A stretch of DNA of 64,000 bases from assembly GCF_036017915.1 (NCBI RefSeq), contig NZ_CP107929.1, forward strand, positions 3,290,001 through 3,354,000. The letters are read 5' to 3'. The position numbers and the translations under genes are program-made. The notes below the pieces were generated by a model. The model saw only the letters and a list, made by a program, of their open reading frames with translations. It had not been told where the DNA came from and searched no databases. The number at the start of each line of letters is the position of its first letter. Position 1 is the first letter of the stretch. Origin of the DNA: Micromonospora sp. NBC_00421. GTDB taxonomy: Bacteria; Actinomycetota; Actinomycetes; Mycobacteriales; Micromonosporaceae. Shown piece by piece: positions 1 through 8,366 of this stretch.

Positions 1-40
1 AGCGTTCGTCCTGAGCCAGGATCAAACTCTCCAACAAAAA
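1..40 (-). rRNA. rrs: 16S ribosomal RNA, 5' end only
   Basis: Read on the minus strand, the window begins with the universal 16S start (GAGAGTTTGATCCTGGCTCA, then GGACGAACGC). Only about the first 40 nucleotides are inside; the gene runs off the left edge. The mature 5' end is placed near the run of T residues just before GGAGAG, as in other actinobacteria, and is approximate. Confidence 0.95.
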
Positions 41-162
41 CTTGTTGAACAATCCATCCCGACAACAAACAAATGTTGCCAAAGGAATCCCCACCAAACA
101 AACCCGAAAGTCTGCCCAGCGCGGGGTATAAATCATCATTGGCACTGGCTTATCAAGCACCC

Positions 163-184
163 TGTTGAGTTCTCAAAGAACAAC
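163..184 (-). promoter_or_regulatory. rRNA leader boxA-like antitermination element
   Basis: The minus strand reads TGTTCTTTGAGAACTCAACA, the conserved actinobacterial pre-16S leader element that includes the boxA-type antitermination signal. It lies about 125 nt upstream of the 16S start and downstream of all three promoters, so every transcript would carry it. Identified by motif recognition; processing sites were not mapped. Confidence 0.75.
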
Positions 185-277
185 CACACACCACCCGAAA
201 GCCCTGCACCGCAGAACCCCCGACCTGGGGCATCTCGTCCAAACACACCCAGCGCTTCCGCGCCAGGCACTTTTACT

Positions 278-306
278 ACGTTACCCGGTGATATCCGCCG
301 TGTCAA
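278..306 (-). promoter_or_regulatory. rrn promoter, proximal
   Basis: On the minus strand: a perfect -35 TTGACA (301-306), a 17-bp spacer and -10 TAACGT (278-283). It has the best consensus of the three tandem promoters and lies about 240 bp upstream of the 16S start. Confidence 0.8.
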
Positions 307-450
307 ACCGCTCTGTAGCGATCCACACCACTTCCACCACATTTTCCACACACCACGAACATCCCGGCTCACACCGGAATCCCTCGTGATTTCCGTCAGG
401 CCGGCCGCTGCGGTCTCCCGCACGCTCGCCCGGTTCCCTGCCGGCGTCAT

Positions 451-479
451 ACGTTACCCGGTCGGCTTCGCCCCACCAA
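451..479 (-). promoter_or_regulatory. rrn promoter, middle
   Basis: On the minus strand: -35 TTGGTG (474-479), 17-bp spacer, -10 TAACGT (451-456). The -10 region and its upstream flank (CCGGGTAACGTA) closely match the proximal promoter (ACCGGGTAACGTA), supporting a real tandem rrn promoter. Confidence 0.65.
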
Positions 480-615
480 ATCGGCCCTGGGCCGATCCGG
501 GCACCGCCCGGCCCCGCGCTTCGGCCGGGCGGACCCAGCGAAGTCGGTACCTCACGCCATGCTCCGGCCTCTGGGGCTTTCGCCCTGCTTCGTCCGTTCC
601 GCGCTGGCAGAGAGA

Positions 616-645
616 AAGTTACGCGTTGGGCGAGTTGATCGTCAA
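616..645 (-). promoter_or_regulatory. rrn promoter, distal
   Basis: On the minus strand: -35 TTGACG (640-645), 18-bp spacer, -10 TAACTT (616-621). It is third in the tandem series, about 580 bp upstream of the 16S start. No protein gene is supported in 41-803; long frames there are GC-driven. Confidence 0.6.
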
Positions 646-803
646 ATCCGCGGAACGCGTCCCACGTCACACTCCCGCAAGCAGGCCGATCCGACAGGCG
701 CCGGTCCTACAGGTGGGCAAGGCCCTCACCCGGAAACCACGGCCGGCCCTCCGGGCGCGCGAGGCCCTCGCCGGAGACCACAGAAGGTCGGGACGGGCAG
801 GGG

Positions 804-2096
804 TCATCGGCGCAGCTCGACACCGGCGAAGGAGCGCTTGCCCCGACGCAGCACCAGGTAGCGGCCGTGCAGCAGGGTGGCCGGGTCGACTGTGGCGTCG
901 ACGTCGGTGACCCGGGTGTTGTTGACGTACGCGCCGCCCTCGGTGATCACCCGGCGGGCCTCCTTGAGCCCGCCGACCAGCCCCGAGTCGCGCAGCAGCC
1001 CGGCCACGTCGGGCAGCTCGCCGGTGAGCACCACCAGGCCGGCCTCGCTCAACGCGGCGCGCAGCGTCTCCGGGGCGAGGTCGTCGAGCGAGCCCCGGCC
1101 GAACAGCGCCTGACTGGCGGCGACCGCCTGCCGGGTCTCCTCCGCGCCATGGACCAGGGTGGTGAGCTCCTCGGCGAGGGCGCGTTGCGCGGTGCGGGCC
1201 GCCGGTCGCTCCGCCGTCTCCTTCTCCAGGGACTCCAGCTCCTCACGGGAGCGGAAGCTGAAGTAGCGCAGGTAACGGGTGACGTCCCGGTCGTCGGCGT
1301 TGACCCAGAACTGGTAGAAGGCGTACGGGCTGGTCATCTCGGGGTCGAGCCAGACCGCGCCGCCCTCGGTCTTGCCGAACTTGGTGCCGTCCGACCTGGT
1401 GACCAGGGGCGTGGTGAAGGCCTGCACCGGGCCGGCCCCCCGACGCCGGACGTAGTCGACGCCGGCGGTGATGTTGCCCCACTGGTCCGAGCCGCCGTAC
1501 TGGAGCTGACAACCGTGCCGGCGGTGCAGCTCGAAGAAATCGTTGGCCTGGAGCAGCTGGTAGCTGAACTCGGTGAAGCTGATGCCGGTCTCCAGCCGGG
1601 CCCGCACCACCTCCCGGGCCAGCATCTTGTTGACCGGGAAGTGCTTGCCGACGTCCCGGAGGAACTCGACCACCGACATCTCGCCGGTCCACTCCAGGTT
1701 GTTGACCAGTTGCGCTGCGTTCGCCCCGGTGTACGACACGAAGGGCGCGAGCTGGTCGCGGATGCGCTGCACCCAGCCGGCCACCACCTCCGGCGGGTTG
1801 AGGGTGCGCTCGGCGCTCTCCTTCGGGTCACCGATCTGGCCGGTGGCACCGCCCACCAGCAGCAGCGGGCGGTGCCCGGCGAGCTGGAGCCGACGGGCGG
1901 TGGCGACCTGCATAAGGTGACCGACGTGCAGACTGGGCGCGGTCGGATCGAAGCCCACGTAGAAGGTGGCCGTCCCGTCGTCGAGCAGCTCGCGCAGCTC
2001 GTCGGGGCCGGTGGAGTCCTGGATCAGGCCCCGCCACCGCAGGTCGTCGGTCAGGGAGTCCCGCCCGTGCGGGAGGTTGCTGTCGGTCACGGTCAA
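804..2096 (-). CDS. tyrS: Tyrosyl-tRNA synthetase
   Basis: Charges tRNA-Tyr with tyrosine in the cytoplasm. Class I signatures are visible: HVGH (HIGH box) at residues 57-60, the tyrosine-pocket segment YGGSDQWGN near 200-208, and KFGKT (KMSKS equivalent) at 239-243. The last ~65 residues form an S4-type RNA-binding domain, so the protein is complete at about 430 residues. The reading frame is open to a GTG at 2117, but a purine-rich GGGGGAG lies 5 nt before a TTG at 2096, giving a start MTVTDSN; a GTG at 2090 is also possible. It is the last gene before the rRNA operon and is divergent from the thioesterase gene. Confidence 0.95.
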   Translation of the reverse strand: MTVTDSNLPHGRDSLTDDLRWRGLIQDSTGPDELRELLDDGTATFYVGFDPTAPSLHVGHLMQVATARRLQLAGHRPLLLVGGATGQIGDPKESAERTLNPPEVVAGWVQRIRDQLAPFVSYTGANAAQLVNNLEWTGEMSVVEFLRDVGKHFPVNKMLAREVVRARLETGISFTEFSYQLLQANDFFELHRRHGCQLQYGGSDQWGNITAGVDYVRRRGAGPVQAFTTPLVTRSDGTKFGKTEGGAVWLDPEMTSPYAFYQFWVNADDRDVTRYLRYFSFRSREELESLEKETAERPAARTAQRALAEELTTLVHGAEETRQAVAASQALFGRGSLDDLAPETLRAALSEAGLVVLTGELPDVAGLLRDSGLVGGLKEARRVITEGGAYVNNTRVTDVDATVDPATLLHGRYLVLRRGKRSFAGVELRR

Positions 2097-2191
2097 CGAT
2101 TCTCCCCCATTGCCCACCTGGGGACGTACCGGGTTTGCCGGCCGGCGACGCGACTAGGCTGGCCGGGCCGGTGCGACGAGGAGGAACAGCC

Positions 2192-2581
2192 GTGGAGATC
2201 CCGGAGATGACGGATGGTCTGGTCGGCCTGCTGGGGCTGACGTTCGACGAGGCCAGCGGCGACCGGGTGGTGATCCGCTGGAAGGTCCGACCGGAGCTGC
2301 ACCAGCCGGCCGGCATCCTGCACGGCGGGGTCTACTGCACGGTGGTGGAGACGGTCGGCAGCGTGGGCGGCACGCTGTGGCTCGGCGACCGGGGCAGCGT
2401 GGTCGGGGTGTCCAACCAGACGGACTTCCTCCGCGCGGTACGCGAGGGTGAGCTGGTCGCGGTCGGCACCCCCGTGCACCGGGGTCGCAGTCAGCAGCTC
2501 TGGCAGGTGGAGATCACCGACGGCGAGGGCCGGCTGGTCTCCCGGGGCCAGGTCCGGTTGCAGAACCTGACCAGGGGCTGA
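2192..2581 (+). CDS. Hotdog-fold thioesterase, PaaI/YdiI-like
   Basis: Predicted acyl-CoA (or aryl-CoA) thioesterase of 129 residues. The hotdog motif HQPAGILHGGVYCTVVET carries the HGG turn and the acidic residue typical of PaaI-like enzymes, followed by the strand VVGVSNQTDFLRAV. The GTG start at 2192 has a good Shine-Dalgarno, GGAGGA, 8 nt upstream. Substrate cannot be told from sequence; proteins of this kind act on phenylacetyl-CoA intermediates, DHNA-CoA or general acyl-CoAs. It is divergent from tyrS with a ~95-bp shared promoter region. Confidence 0.8.
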   Translation: MEIPEMTDGLVGLLGLTFDEASGDRVVIRWKVRPELHQPAGILHGGVYCTVVETVGSVGGTLWLGDRGSVVGVSNQTDFLRAVREGELVAVGTPVHRGRSQQLWQVEITDGEGRLVSRGQVRLQNLTRG

Positions 2582-2736
2582 CCCGACCCGCAGTAGGCCG
2601 CCGACCCGGGTCGCGTGAGGCCGGCAGCGGGCGACGGGCCGGGTCCGGCGCGATGACGGGGCCGGGTCCGGCCGCCTGTGGGGAGTGCGGGCTGGCGGGA
2701 CGGCGAGCCTGACCGGTTTGCCCGGTAGATAGGTCC

Positions 2737-4011
2737 GTGCGCCGATATCGTCGCCTCGATGACCGCCGCCGATCCCGTCCCCACGTGAGGAAGCTCCTCG
2801 CCGCCACCCTCGGGGTGCTGTCGGCCATCGGCGGCTTCGTCGACATCGGCGACCTGGTGGCGGCGAGCCAGGCGGGCGCCCGGTTCGGCATGGCGCACGC
2901 CTGGGTGCTACTGGTCGGGGTGGTCGGCATCTGCGCGTACGCGGAAATGGCCGGGCGGATCGCGGCGGTCAGCGGCCGGGCGGTGTTCGACCTGGTCCGG
3001 GAGCGGCTCGGTCCCCGGGTGGCGCTGCTCAACCTGGCGGCGTCCTACCTGGTCACGGTGCTGACCCTGGCCGCCGAGCTGGGCGGGGTGGCGCTGGCGC
3101 TGCAACTGGCCTCCCGGGTGAGTTACCTGCTGTGGGTGCCGGTCGCGGCGTTCGCGGTCTGGCTGGTGCTGTGGCGGATGCGGTTCCAGCTGATGGAGCG
3201 GGTGTTCGGGCTGGCCGGGCTCACCCTGCTGGTCTTCGCCCTGGCGCTGTTCTGGTTGCCGACCGACTGGGCGGCGCTGGGCCACGGCGCGCTGCATCCC
3301 GACTCCGCCGGCCAGGGGTGGGGGGCGTACTGGTTCGTTGCGGTGGCGTTGTTCGCCTCCACCGTCAGCCCGTACGAGGTGTTCTTCTTCTCCTCCGGCG
3401 GGGTGGAGGAGAACTGGGGCGCAGCCGATCTCGCCGACGCCCGGTCGAGCGTGCTCATCGGCTTCCCGGTCGGCGGCCTGCTGGCGTTGTCGCTGGTCGC
3501 CACGGCCGCCGTGGTCTTCCACCCGGGCGGGGTGTCGCTGTCGACCCTCGACCAGGTGGCCCAACCGGTGGTGCTGGCGTTCGGCGGGGTGGGGCTGGCG
3601 GTCGCCGCGCTGGCCTTCTTCGCGGTGACCTTCGGGGCCGCGTTGGAGACCGGTCTGTCGGCGGCGTACGCGGCGGCGCAGTACTTCGGCTGGCAGTGGG
3701 GCAAACGGGTCAGCCCCCGGGAGGCCGCCCGGTTCCACAGTGTGCTGCTGGTCAGCATGCTGGCCGGGATGCTGCTGCTGTTCACCACAGTCAACCCGGT
3801 ACGGCTGACCGAGTACATGCTGATCGCCAGCGCGGTGGTGTTACCGCTGACGTATCTGCCGATCCTGATCGTGGCCAACGACCGGACGTACCTGGGGGAC
3901 GACGTGAACGGGCCGTGGCTCAACCTGCTCGGCGTGGTGTTCCTGGTGGTGATCGTGGTGGCCTCGGTGGCCGCGATCCCGCTGGCGATCGGGACGGGGA
4001 TGGGACGGTGA
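2737..4011 (+). CDS. Nramp-like divalent metal transporter homologue
   Basis: Integral membrane protein, up to 424 residues with about eleven hydrophobic segments, resembling the Nramp (MntH) family. The first helix has DIGDLVAASQAGARFG where true Nramp metal transporters have DPGN-A; proline and asparagine are missing, and the MPH motif of helix 6 is not apparent (TVSPYEVFFFSSG occupies that region). Metal transport is therefore uncertain and it may belong to an Nramp-related branch. Start unsettled: GTG 2737, or GTG 2785 (VRKLLAATLG), which matches the usual N-terminus better. The stop overlaps the next gene's GTG by 3 bases, so three genes (to 4689) form one operon. Confidence 0.75.
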   Translation: MRRYRRLDDRRRSRPHVRKLLAATLGVLSAIGGFVDIGDLVAASQAGARFGMAHAWVLLVGVVGICAYAEMAGRIAAVSGRAVFDLVRERLGPRVALLNLAASYLVTVLTLAAELGGVALALQLASRVSYLLWVPVAAFAVWLVLWRMRFQLMERVFGLAGLTLLVFALALFWLPTDWAALGHGALHPDSAGQGWGAYWFVAVALFASTVSPYEVFFFSSGGVEENWGAADLADARSSVLIGFPVGGLLALSLVATAAVVFHPGGVSLSTLDQVAQPVVLAFGGVGLAVAALAFFAVTFGAALETGLSAAYAAAQYFGWQWGKRVSPREAARFHSVLLVSMLAGMLLLFTTVNPVRLTEYMLIASAVVLPLTYLPILIVANDRTYLGDDVNGPWLNLLGVVFLVVIVVASVAAIPLAIGTGMGR

Positions 4012-4385
4012 GGGTCCAGCTCGGCCGGCAGCTGCTCGACAGGCAGATCGTCGACGTCGACGGGCTGCTGCTCGGCAAGGTCGACGATGTCGAGTTCGCC
4101 GTCGACGACCAGGGCCTGCCCTACGTGGCGTACCTGCTGACCGGGCAGGGGGCGCTCGGCCGGCGGATCGGCGGTCGGGTCGGACGGTTGCTGGTCGCGC
4201 TCGCCGACCGGTTCACCGAGGAGGCGTCGGTGCCGCTGCGGATCCCGTTCGACCGGGTCGCCCGGATCGACAGCGCGGTACGGCTGCACGCCCACGCCGA
4301 CGAGCTGCCCCGCCCGCCGGTGGAGACCTGGCTGCGTCGGCACCTGATCGACCGGATCCCGGGCGCCGACCGTGCGAGCGGGTGA
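4008..4385 (+). CDS. PRC-barrel domain protein 1
   Basis: A 125-residue soluble protein. The N-terminal half (QLLDRQIVDVDGLLLGKVDD) is a PRC-barrel motif: a strand, then D-x-DG-x-x-LGKVDDV. PRC barrels occur in RimM and in membrane-associated actinobacterial proteins. The GTG start overlaps the transporter stop (GTGA), so it is translationally coupled to it. The physical coupling suggests a cytosolic accessory for the transporter; this is inference from context only. Confidence 0.7.
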   Translation: MRVQLGRQLLDRQIVDVDGLLLGKVDDVEFAVDDQGLPYVAYLLTGQGALGRRIGGRVGRLLVALADRFTEEASVPLRIPFDRVARIDSAVRLHAHADELPRPPVETWLRRHLIDRIPGADRASG

Positions 4386-4689
4386 GCTGCTCGGCCGTAC
4401 CGCGTACGACCTGCACGGGCGACGGCTGGGCCGGGTGGTGGACGTGGTGGTGCGGGGTGATTCCCCGGACGGCCGGCTCCGGCTCACCGACGTGCTGGTG
4501 ACCGCCCACTGGTGGAGCCGGACGTGGGGCCGGCTGATCGGGGCACAACGGCACCCGTCCGGGCCCTGGGCGATCCGGCTCCTCGCGCGGGCCCTGAGCC
4601 GGGACACCCGCCAGGTCCCTGCCGACCAGGTCCAACTGCTGCCACCGGTGCCGGGCTTTCCGTTCGGCGACAGCGCCGCCTCGGTCTAG
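4372..4689 (+). CDS. PRC-barrel domain protein 2
   Basis: A 105-residue protein with a second PRC-barrel motif (GELLGRTAYDLHGRRLGRVVDV), overlapping the preceding gene by 14 bp in a different frame. It starts at GTG 4372, with a fallback further inside. It ends the transporter operon; the downstream gene is convergent. The pair looks like an old duplication of a single barrel gene, but the remainders of the two proteins are not obviously alike. Function unknown. Confidence 0.65.
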   Translation: MRAGELLGRTAYDLHGRRLGRVVDVVVRGDSPDGRLRLTDVLVTAHWWSRTWGRLIGAQRHPSGPWAIRLLARALSRDTRQVPADQVQLLPPVPGFPFGDSAASV

Positions 4690-4784
4690 CGCCCCGTCCT
4701 GGAACGACCAAGCTACGTGACTGGCTCATCACCGCCGGCCACGTCACGATCATCAGTGTCGAGACAGTCCGTCCACGTCGAGGG

Positions 4785-5666
4785 TCACGGCCGGGCGAGC
4801 GGCTTGTTGGTGCTCGGGAACTCCTCGACCCCCAGCACGCGCAGCAGGTCGAGTTTCTCCCGGGCCTCGGCGTCGGCCGGGGTCAGCACCAGCAGCTGCT
4901 GGCCGAGGTCGGGGGTGACCAGGGTTTCGCAGTCCATCGTGAGGCGGCCCACGCGCGGGTGCCTGAACGTCTTGCGGTCGGCCCGGCGCACCGCCACCTC
5001 GTGCTCGGCCCACAGCCGCCGGAAGTCGTCGCTCGCCGCCCGCAACCGTTCGATCAGGCCGGTCACGGCATGGTCGTCGGGCCGCCGGCCAGCCACCGCA
5101 CGCAGGTCGGCGACCTGCTGGCGGGCGTGCCGCTGCCATTCCTCGGGACCGTGGAGGTCGCGGATGGCCGGGTCGGTGAAGTAGCGGTAGGCGACGTAGC
5201 GGTGGTCGCCGGTCAGCCCGGTGTGGTCGCCGGTCAGCCCGGTGTGGTCGCCGGTGAGCAGGATCGACATACGGTTCTGCGCCAGGATCTCGCCGAGGTC
5301 GGACAGGACCAGGGCGGGGGTGTCGCCCACCAGGTCGAGCAGGCGGACCAGGCCGGCCCGGGCCAGGCGGGCGATGCCGTCGGCGGGCGGCGGCTGGTGG
5401 CCGGCCAGGTGGAACAGATGGCTCCGCTCGTCGTCGGTCAGGCGCAGGGCCCGGGCCAGGGCGCCGAGCAGCTGGGTCGACGGCTGGCTGCTGCGGGCCT
5501 GTTCGAGGCGGACGACGTAGTCGACGGACATGCCGGCGAGCAGGGCGACCTCCTCGCGGCGCAGGCCGGCGGTGCGGCGGCGGGGGCCGCCAGCGATGCC
5601 GACCTCGGCGGGGCGGATGGCCCCGCGACGGCGGCGCAGGAAGTCGGCGAGCTGCTCACGCTGCAT
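4785..5666 (-). CDS. XRE-family regulator with MmyB-like ligand domain
   Basis: Predicted transcriptional regulator, 293 residues. An N-terminal helix-turn-helix (residues ~5-75, RREEVALLAGMSVDYVVRLEQ) is followed by a PAS-like MmyB domain ending LDLLRVLG. This family usually represses a divergent oxidoreductase gene, and here it is divergent from an aldo/keto reductase. ATG 5666 (MQREQLADFL) is preferred over the upstream extension, which would run into the opposite gene. Residues 137-155 are an in-frame tandem repeat (LTGDHTG, LTGDHTG, LTGDH) encoded by 21-bp units. The effector is unknown. Confidence 0.85.
   Translation of the reverse strand: MQREQLADFLRRRRGAIRPAEVGIAGGPRRRTAGLRREEVALLAGMSVDYVVRLEQARSSQPSTQLLGALARALRLTDDERSHLFHLAGHQPPPADGIARLARAGLVRLLDLVGDTPALVLSDLGEILAQNRMSILLTGDHTGLTGDHTGLTGDHRYVAYRYFTDPAIRDLHGPEEWQRHARQQVADLRAVAGRRPDDHAVTGLIERLRAASDDFRRLWAEHEVAVRRADRKTFRHPRVGRLTMDCETLVTPDLGQQLLVLTPADAEAREKLDLLRVLGVEEFPSTNKPLARP
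5202..5258. repeat. 21-bp tandem repeat inside the MmyB-like regulator
   Basis: Units beginning GTGGTCGCCGGTCAGCCCG start at 5202, 5223 and 5244, a period of exactly 21 bp (seven codons); the third is partial. The array stays in frame and adds about 14 residues to the ligand-binding domain. Confidence 0.9.
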
Positions 5667-5794
5667 GCCTCCATGCTGCCCCCGGGGCTGGGCCCCGAGC
5701 CAGGGAGTGGCGCTCCCACGATAAGCACTCCGCTGCCGGCGGGCCGGAAAGCGGCGCAGGGTGGAGCCGAGATCGACCGATGAGGGAGAGTTCG

Positions 5795-6781
5795 ATGCAG
5801 ACACGCACTCTGGGCGACACGGGTCCCACGGTTTCCGCGGCGGGGCTGGGGGCGATGAGCATGTCGGGCGCGTACGGCCCGGCCGATCGCGGGGAGAGCA
5901 TCGCCACCGTGCGGGCCGCGCTGGACGCCGGGGTCACGCTGATCGACACCGGTGACTTCTACGGCATGGGGCACAACGAGCTGCTGCTGTCGGAGGCGTT
6001 GCGGGGACGCGACCGGGACAGCTATCTGCTGAGTGTGAAGTTCGGGCAGCAGGTGGGGCCGGGCATGCGCTTCGCCGGTCAGGACAGCCGCCCGGCTTCG
6101 GTGCGGAACTTCCTGAGCTACTCGCTGACCCGGCTCGGCGTCGACCACGTGGACATCTACCGGCCGGCCCGGCTCGACCGGTCGGTGCCGATCGAGGACA
6201 CGATCGGCGCGATCAAGGAGATGATCGACGCCGGTTACGTACGGTATGTGGGACTCTCCGAGGTTGACGCGGAGACCGTCCGGCGGGCGCACGCCGTACA
6301 TCCGGTTGCTGATCTTCAGATGGAGTATTCGCTGCTGTCGCGGGCGGTCGAGGCCGACGTGCTGCCCACGCTGCGGGAGCTGGGCATCGGGCTGACCGCG
6401 TACGGGGTGCTGGGCCGCGGTCTGCTCTCGGGGAACTGGGTGCCGGGGCGGGCGGACGATCCGCGTAACCACGCTCCCCGCTTCTCCGCCGAGAACGCGT
6501 CGCACAACCTCGCCCTGGTGGAGGCGTTGCGCCGGGTCGCCAGCGCGAAGGGGTGCACGGTGGCGCAACTGGCGATCGCGTGGGTGGCGGCGCAGGACCC
6601 GTCCATCGTCGCGCTGGTCGGTGCGCGTACCCGGCAGCGGCTGGCCGAGGCGTTGCCGGCGCTGGACGTGAAGCTGTCGGCCGATGATCTCGAAGAGATC
6701 GAGGCGGTCGTGCCGAAGGGTGCCGCGCGCGGTGACCGCTACCCGGCGGCATTCATGTCGAGCCTCGGCGTCGGCAACTAG
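5795..6781 (+). CDS. Aldo/keto reductase
   Basis: NADPH-dependent carbonyl reductase family, 328 residues, TIM-barrel. Visible catalytic residues: Asp51 and Tyr56 (DTGDFYG) and Lys82 (SVKFG). The fourth tetrad residue, normally His in a Q-H-R context, is Ala125 in DIYRPARLD; the C-terminal cofactor loop (VGARTRQRL) is present. ATG 5795 is chosen because GGAGAG lies 4 nt before it; ATG 5780 would add MRESS. The gene is divergent from the MmyB-type regulator and probably its target. Physiological substrate unknown. Confidence 0.85.
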   Translation: MQTRTLGDTGPTVSAAGLGAMSMSGAYGPADRGESIATVRAALDAGVTLIDTGDFYGMGHNELLLSEALRGRDRDSYLLSVKFGQQVGPGMRFAGQDSRPASVRNFLSYSLTRLGVDHVDIYRPARLDRSVPIEDTIGAIKEMIDAGYVRYVGLSEVDAETVRRAHAVHPVADLQMEYSLLSRAVEADVLPTLRELGIGLTAYGVLGRGLLSGNWVPGRADDPRNHAPRFSAENASHNLALVEALRRVASAKGCTVAQLAIAWVAAQDPSIVALVGARTRQRLAEALPALDVKLSADDLEEIEAVVPKGAARGDRYPAAFMSSLGVGN

Positions 6782-6841
6782 TGCCCGTCATGCTGCCGTG
6801 AACGGGGTACGGGACGGTTCGCCGGGCGCGGCCGGGCGGGG

Positions 6842-8173
6842 TCAGGCGTGGGCCTCGTCGCGGAGCGGCTCCTCCTGGTCGGCAGGGGACGCGGTCGGGG
6901 CGTGGTGCAGCCGGATCTGGGTGATGGCGCGCTGGTCGACGCCGGTGACGGTCGCCTCCCAGTCGTCGATGGTGACGCTCTCCCCGGCCACCGTGGGGAT
7001 GTGCCCGAGACAGGACAGCACCATCCCGGCGACCGTGGTGTAGTCACCGGCCGGCCGGTTGGGCACCTCGACGCCGATGTCGGTCAGGTCGTGCACGGGG
7101 AAGGTGCCGGGCAGCACCAGCGAGCCGTCGTCCTCCTTGCGCACCGCCCGGACGTCCCGGTCGGTCTCGTCGTAGATCTCCCCGACGATCTCCTCCAGGA
7201 TGTCCTCCAGGGTGACGATCCCGTCGACCGCGCCCCGCTCGTCCACCACCAGGGCGATGTGCTGCCGTTCCGCCTTGAACTGGCGCAGCGCGTCGACCAC
7301 CGGCAGCGAGTCGGGCAGCAGCATCGGCGGCCGGGCGCACTCGTCGACCGGCCGGTCGTCCGGCACCCCGACCAGATCCCGCAGGTGGATCACCCCGACC
7401 GCGTCGTCCAGGCCGCCGTGGCGCACCACCGGCGCCCGGGAGTGCCCGGTGGCGGCCAGCACCAGCCGGGCGGCCTCCGCGGTGGTCCCGCTGTCGAGCG
7501 TGAAGACCTGCAACCGGGGTACGAGCACCGCGCGCAACTGCCGGTCGGCGATCTCCACCGCGCCGGCGATGATCGTCCGCTGTTCCTTGGTGAAGCCGTG
7601 GTTGCCGGCGACGATGTCGCGCAGCTCGTCCGGGCCGATCTCGTCGGGCTGCTGCTTGGGGTCCACCCCGGCGAACCGGACCACCAGGTCGCTTGTCGCG
7701 CCGAGCAGCCACACCGCCGGCCGGGTGAAGCTGGACAGGATGTCCAGCGGGCGGGCCACCAGCAGCGCCCACCGCTCGGCGCGCTGCATCGCGATCCGCT
7801 TCGGGGCCAACTCGCCGAAGACCAGGGTGACGAAGGTCAGCGCCAGGGTGACCAGCACGATGGCGACCGTCTCGGCGGCCCCACCGAGGAAACCGAGCAG
7901 CGGCACCAGCGGCTTGGCCAGCGATACCGCCGCGGCGGCCGAGGCCAGGAACCCGGCCAGGGTGATGCCGATCTGGATGGTGGCGAGGAAGCGGTTCGGG
8001 TCCTTGGCCAGCCGGGCGAGCACCCGACCGGCCCGGCTGGTGCGTTCCAGCCGTTGGATCTGGCTGTCCCGCAGCGACACCAGGGCCATCTCGCTGCCCG
8101 CGAAGATCGCATTGAGCACCACCAGGACTCCGACCAGGGCCAACTGGCTCCAGTAGCTCTGCACGCCCGGCAC
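6842..8173 (-). CDS. CNNM/CorC-type membrane protein (DUF21, CBS pair, CorC_HlyC)
   Basis: Membrane protein of 443 residues, often labelled hemolysin family but more likely linked to magnesium/cobalt homeostasis. Order: DUF21 transmembrane domain (~1-200) with the FAGSEMALVSL motif, a CBS pair (~205-335, with VDERGAVDGIVTLEDILEEI), and a C-terminal CorC_HlyC domain (~345-430). The GTG at 8173 sits almost on top of the SD GGGAGA, so the second GTG (8164, VQSYWSQL) may be the real start. Its 3' end is convergent with the aldo/keto reductase gene. Confidence 0.85.
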   Translation of the reverse strand: MPGVQSYWSQLALVGVLVVLNAIFAGSEMALVSLRDSQIQRLERTSRAGRVLARLAKDPNRFLATIQIGITLAGFLASAAAAVSLAKPLVPLLGFLGGAAETVAIVLVTLALTFVTLVFGELAPKRIAMQRAERWALLVARPLDILSSFTRPAVWLLGATSDLVVRFAGVDPKQQPDEIGPDELRDIVAGNHGFTKEQRTIIAGAVEIADRQLRAVLVPRLQVFTLDSGTTAEAARLVLAATGHSRAPVVRHGGLDDAVGVIHLRDLVGVPDDRPVDECARPPMLLPDSLPVVDALRQFKAERQHIALVVDERGAVDGIVTLEDILEEIVGEIYDETDRDVRAVRKEDDGSLVLPGTFPVHDLTDIGVEVPNRPAGDYTTVAGMVLSCLGHIPTVAGESVTIDDWEATVTGVDQRAITQIRLHHAPTASPADQEEPLRDEAHA

Positions 8174-8190
8174 TCTCCCTCAGGCGGTGG

Positions 8191-8213
8191 GCGTCGGCGA
8201 CGAGCCGACGCCG
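8191..8213 (-). other. 9-bp inverted repeat upstream of the CorC-type gene
   Basis: Perfect hairpin GGCGTCGGC-GACGA-GCCGACGCC lying 18-40 nt upstream of the start at 8173. It may be a structured 5' leader or the end of the upstream transcript; there is no U-run. The rest of 8174-8366 shows no gene. Confidence 0.45.
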
Positions 8214-8366
8214 CCGGGCGGAGGACCCGTCCGGCGTAGCCCAGTCTGTGCCCAACCGCGCGGTCCGCGAACCCTCCACGCGGCCACGATCGGTGACCGG
8301 ACCCGGGCCCGGCCGGCGGTCCGGCACCGTTCGCCCGCTCAACGGCCGTCGCCGGCGGTCGCCCGG

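Noticed and set aside
667..803. tyrS terminator
   Set aside because: Short GC-rich dyads exist (for example GCGAG-GGC-CTCGC) but none is long or followed by a T-run, so I do not call it.
2097..2191. T-box leader for tyrS
   Set aside because: The region is too short and lacks the conserved T-box sequence; the tyrS SD directly abuts the start.
867..2210. Long plus-strand frame opposite tyrS
   Set aside because: Shadow of tyrS; all conserved motifs are on the minus strand.
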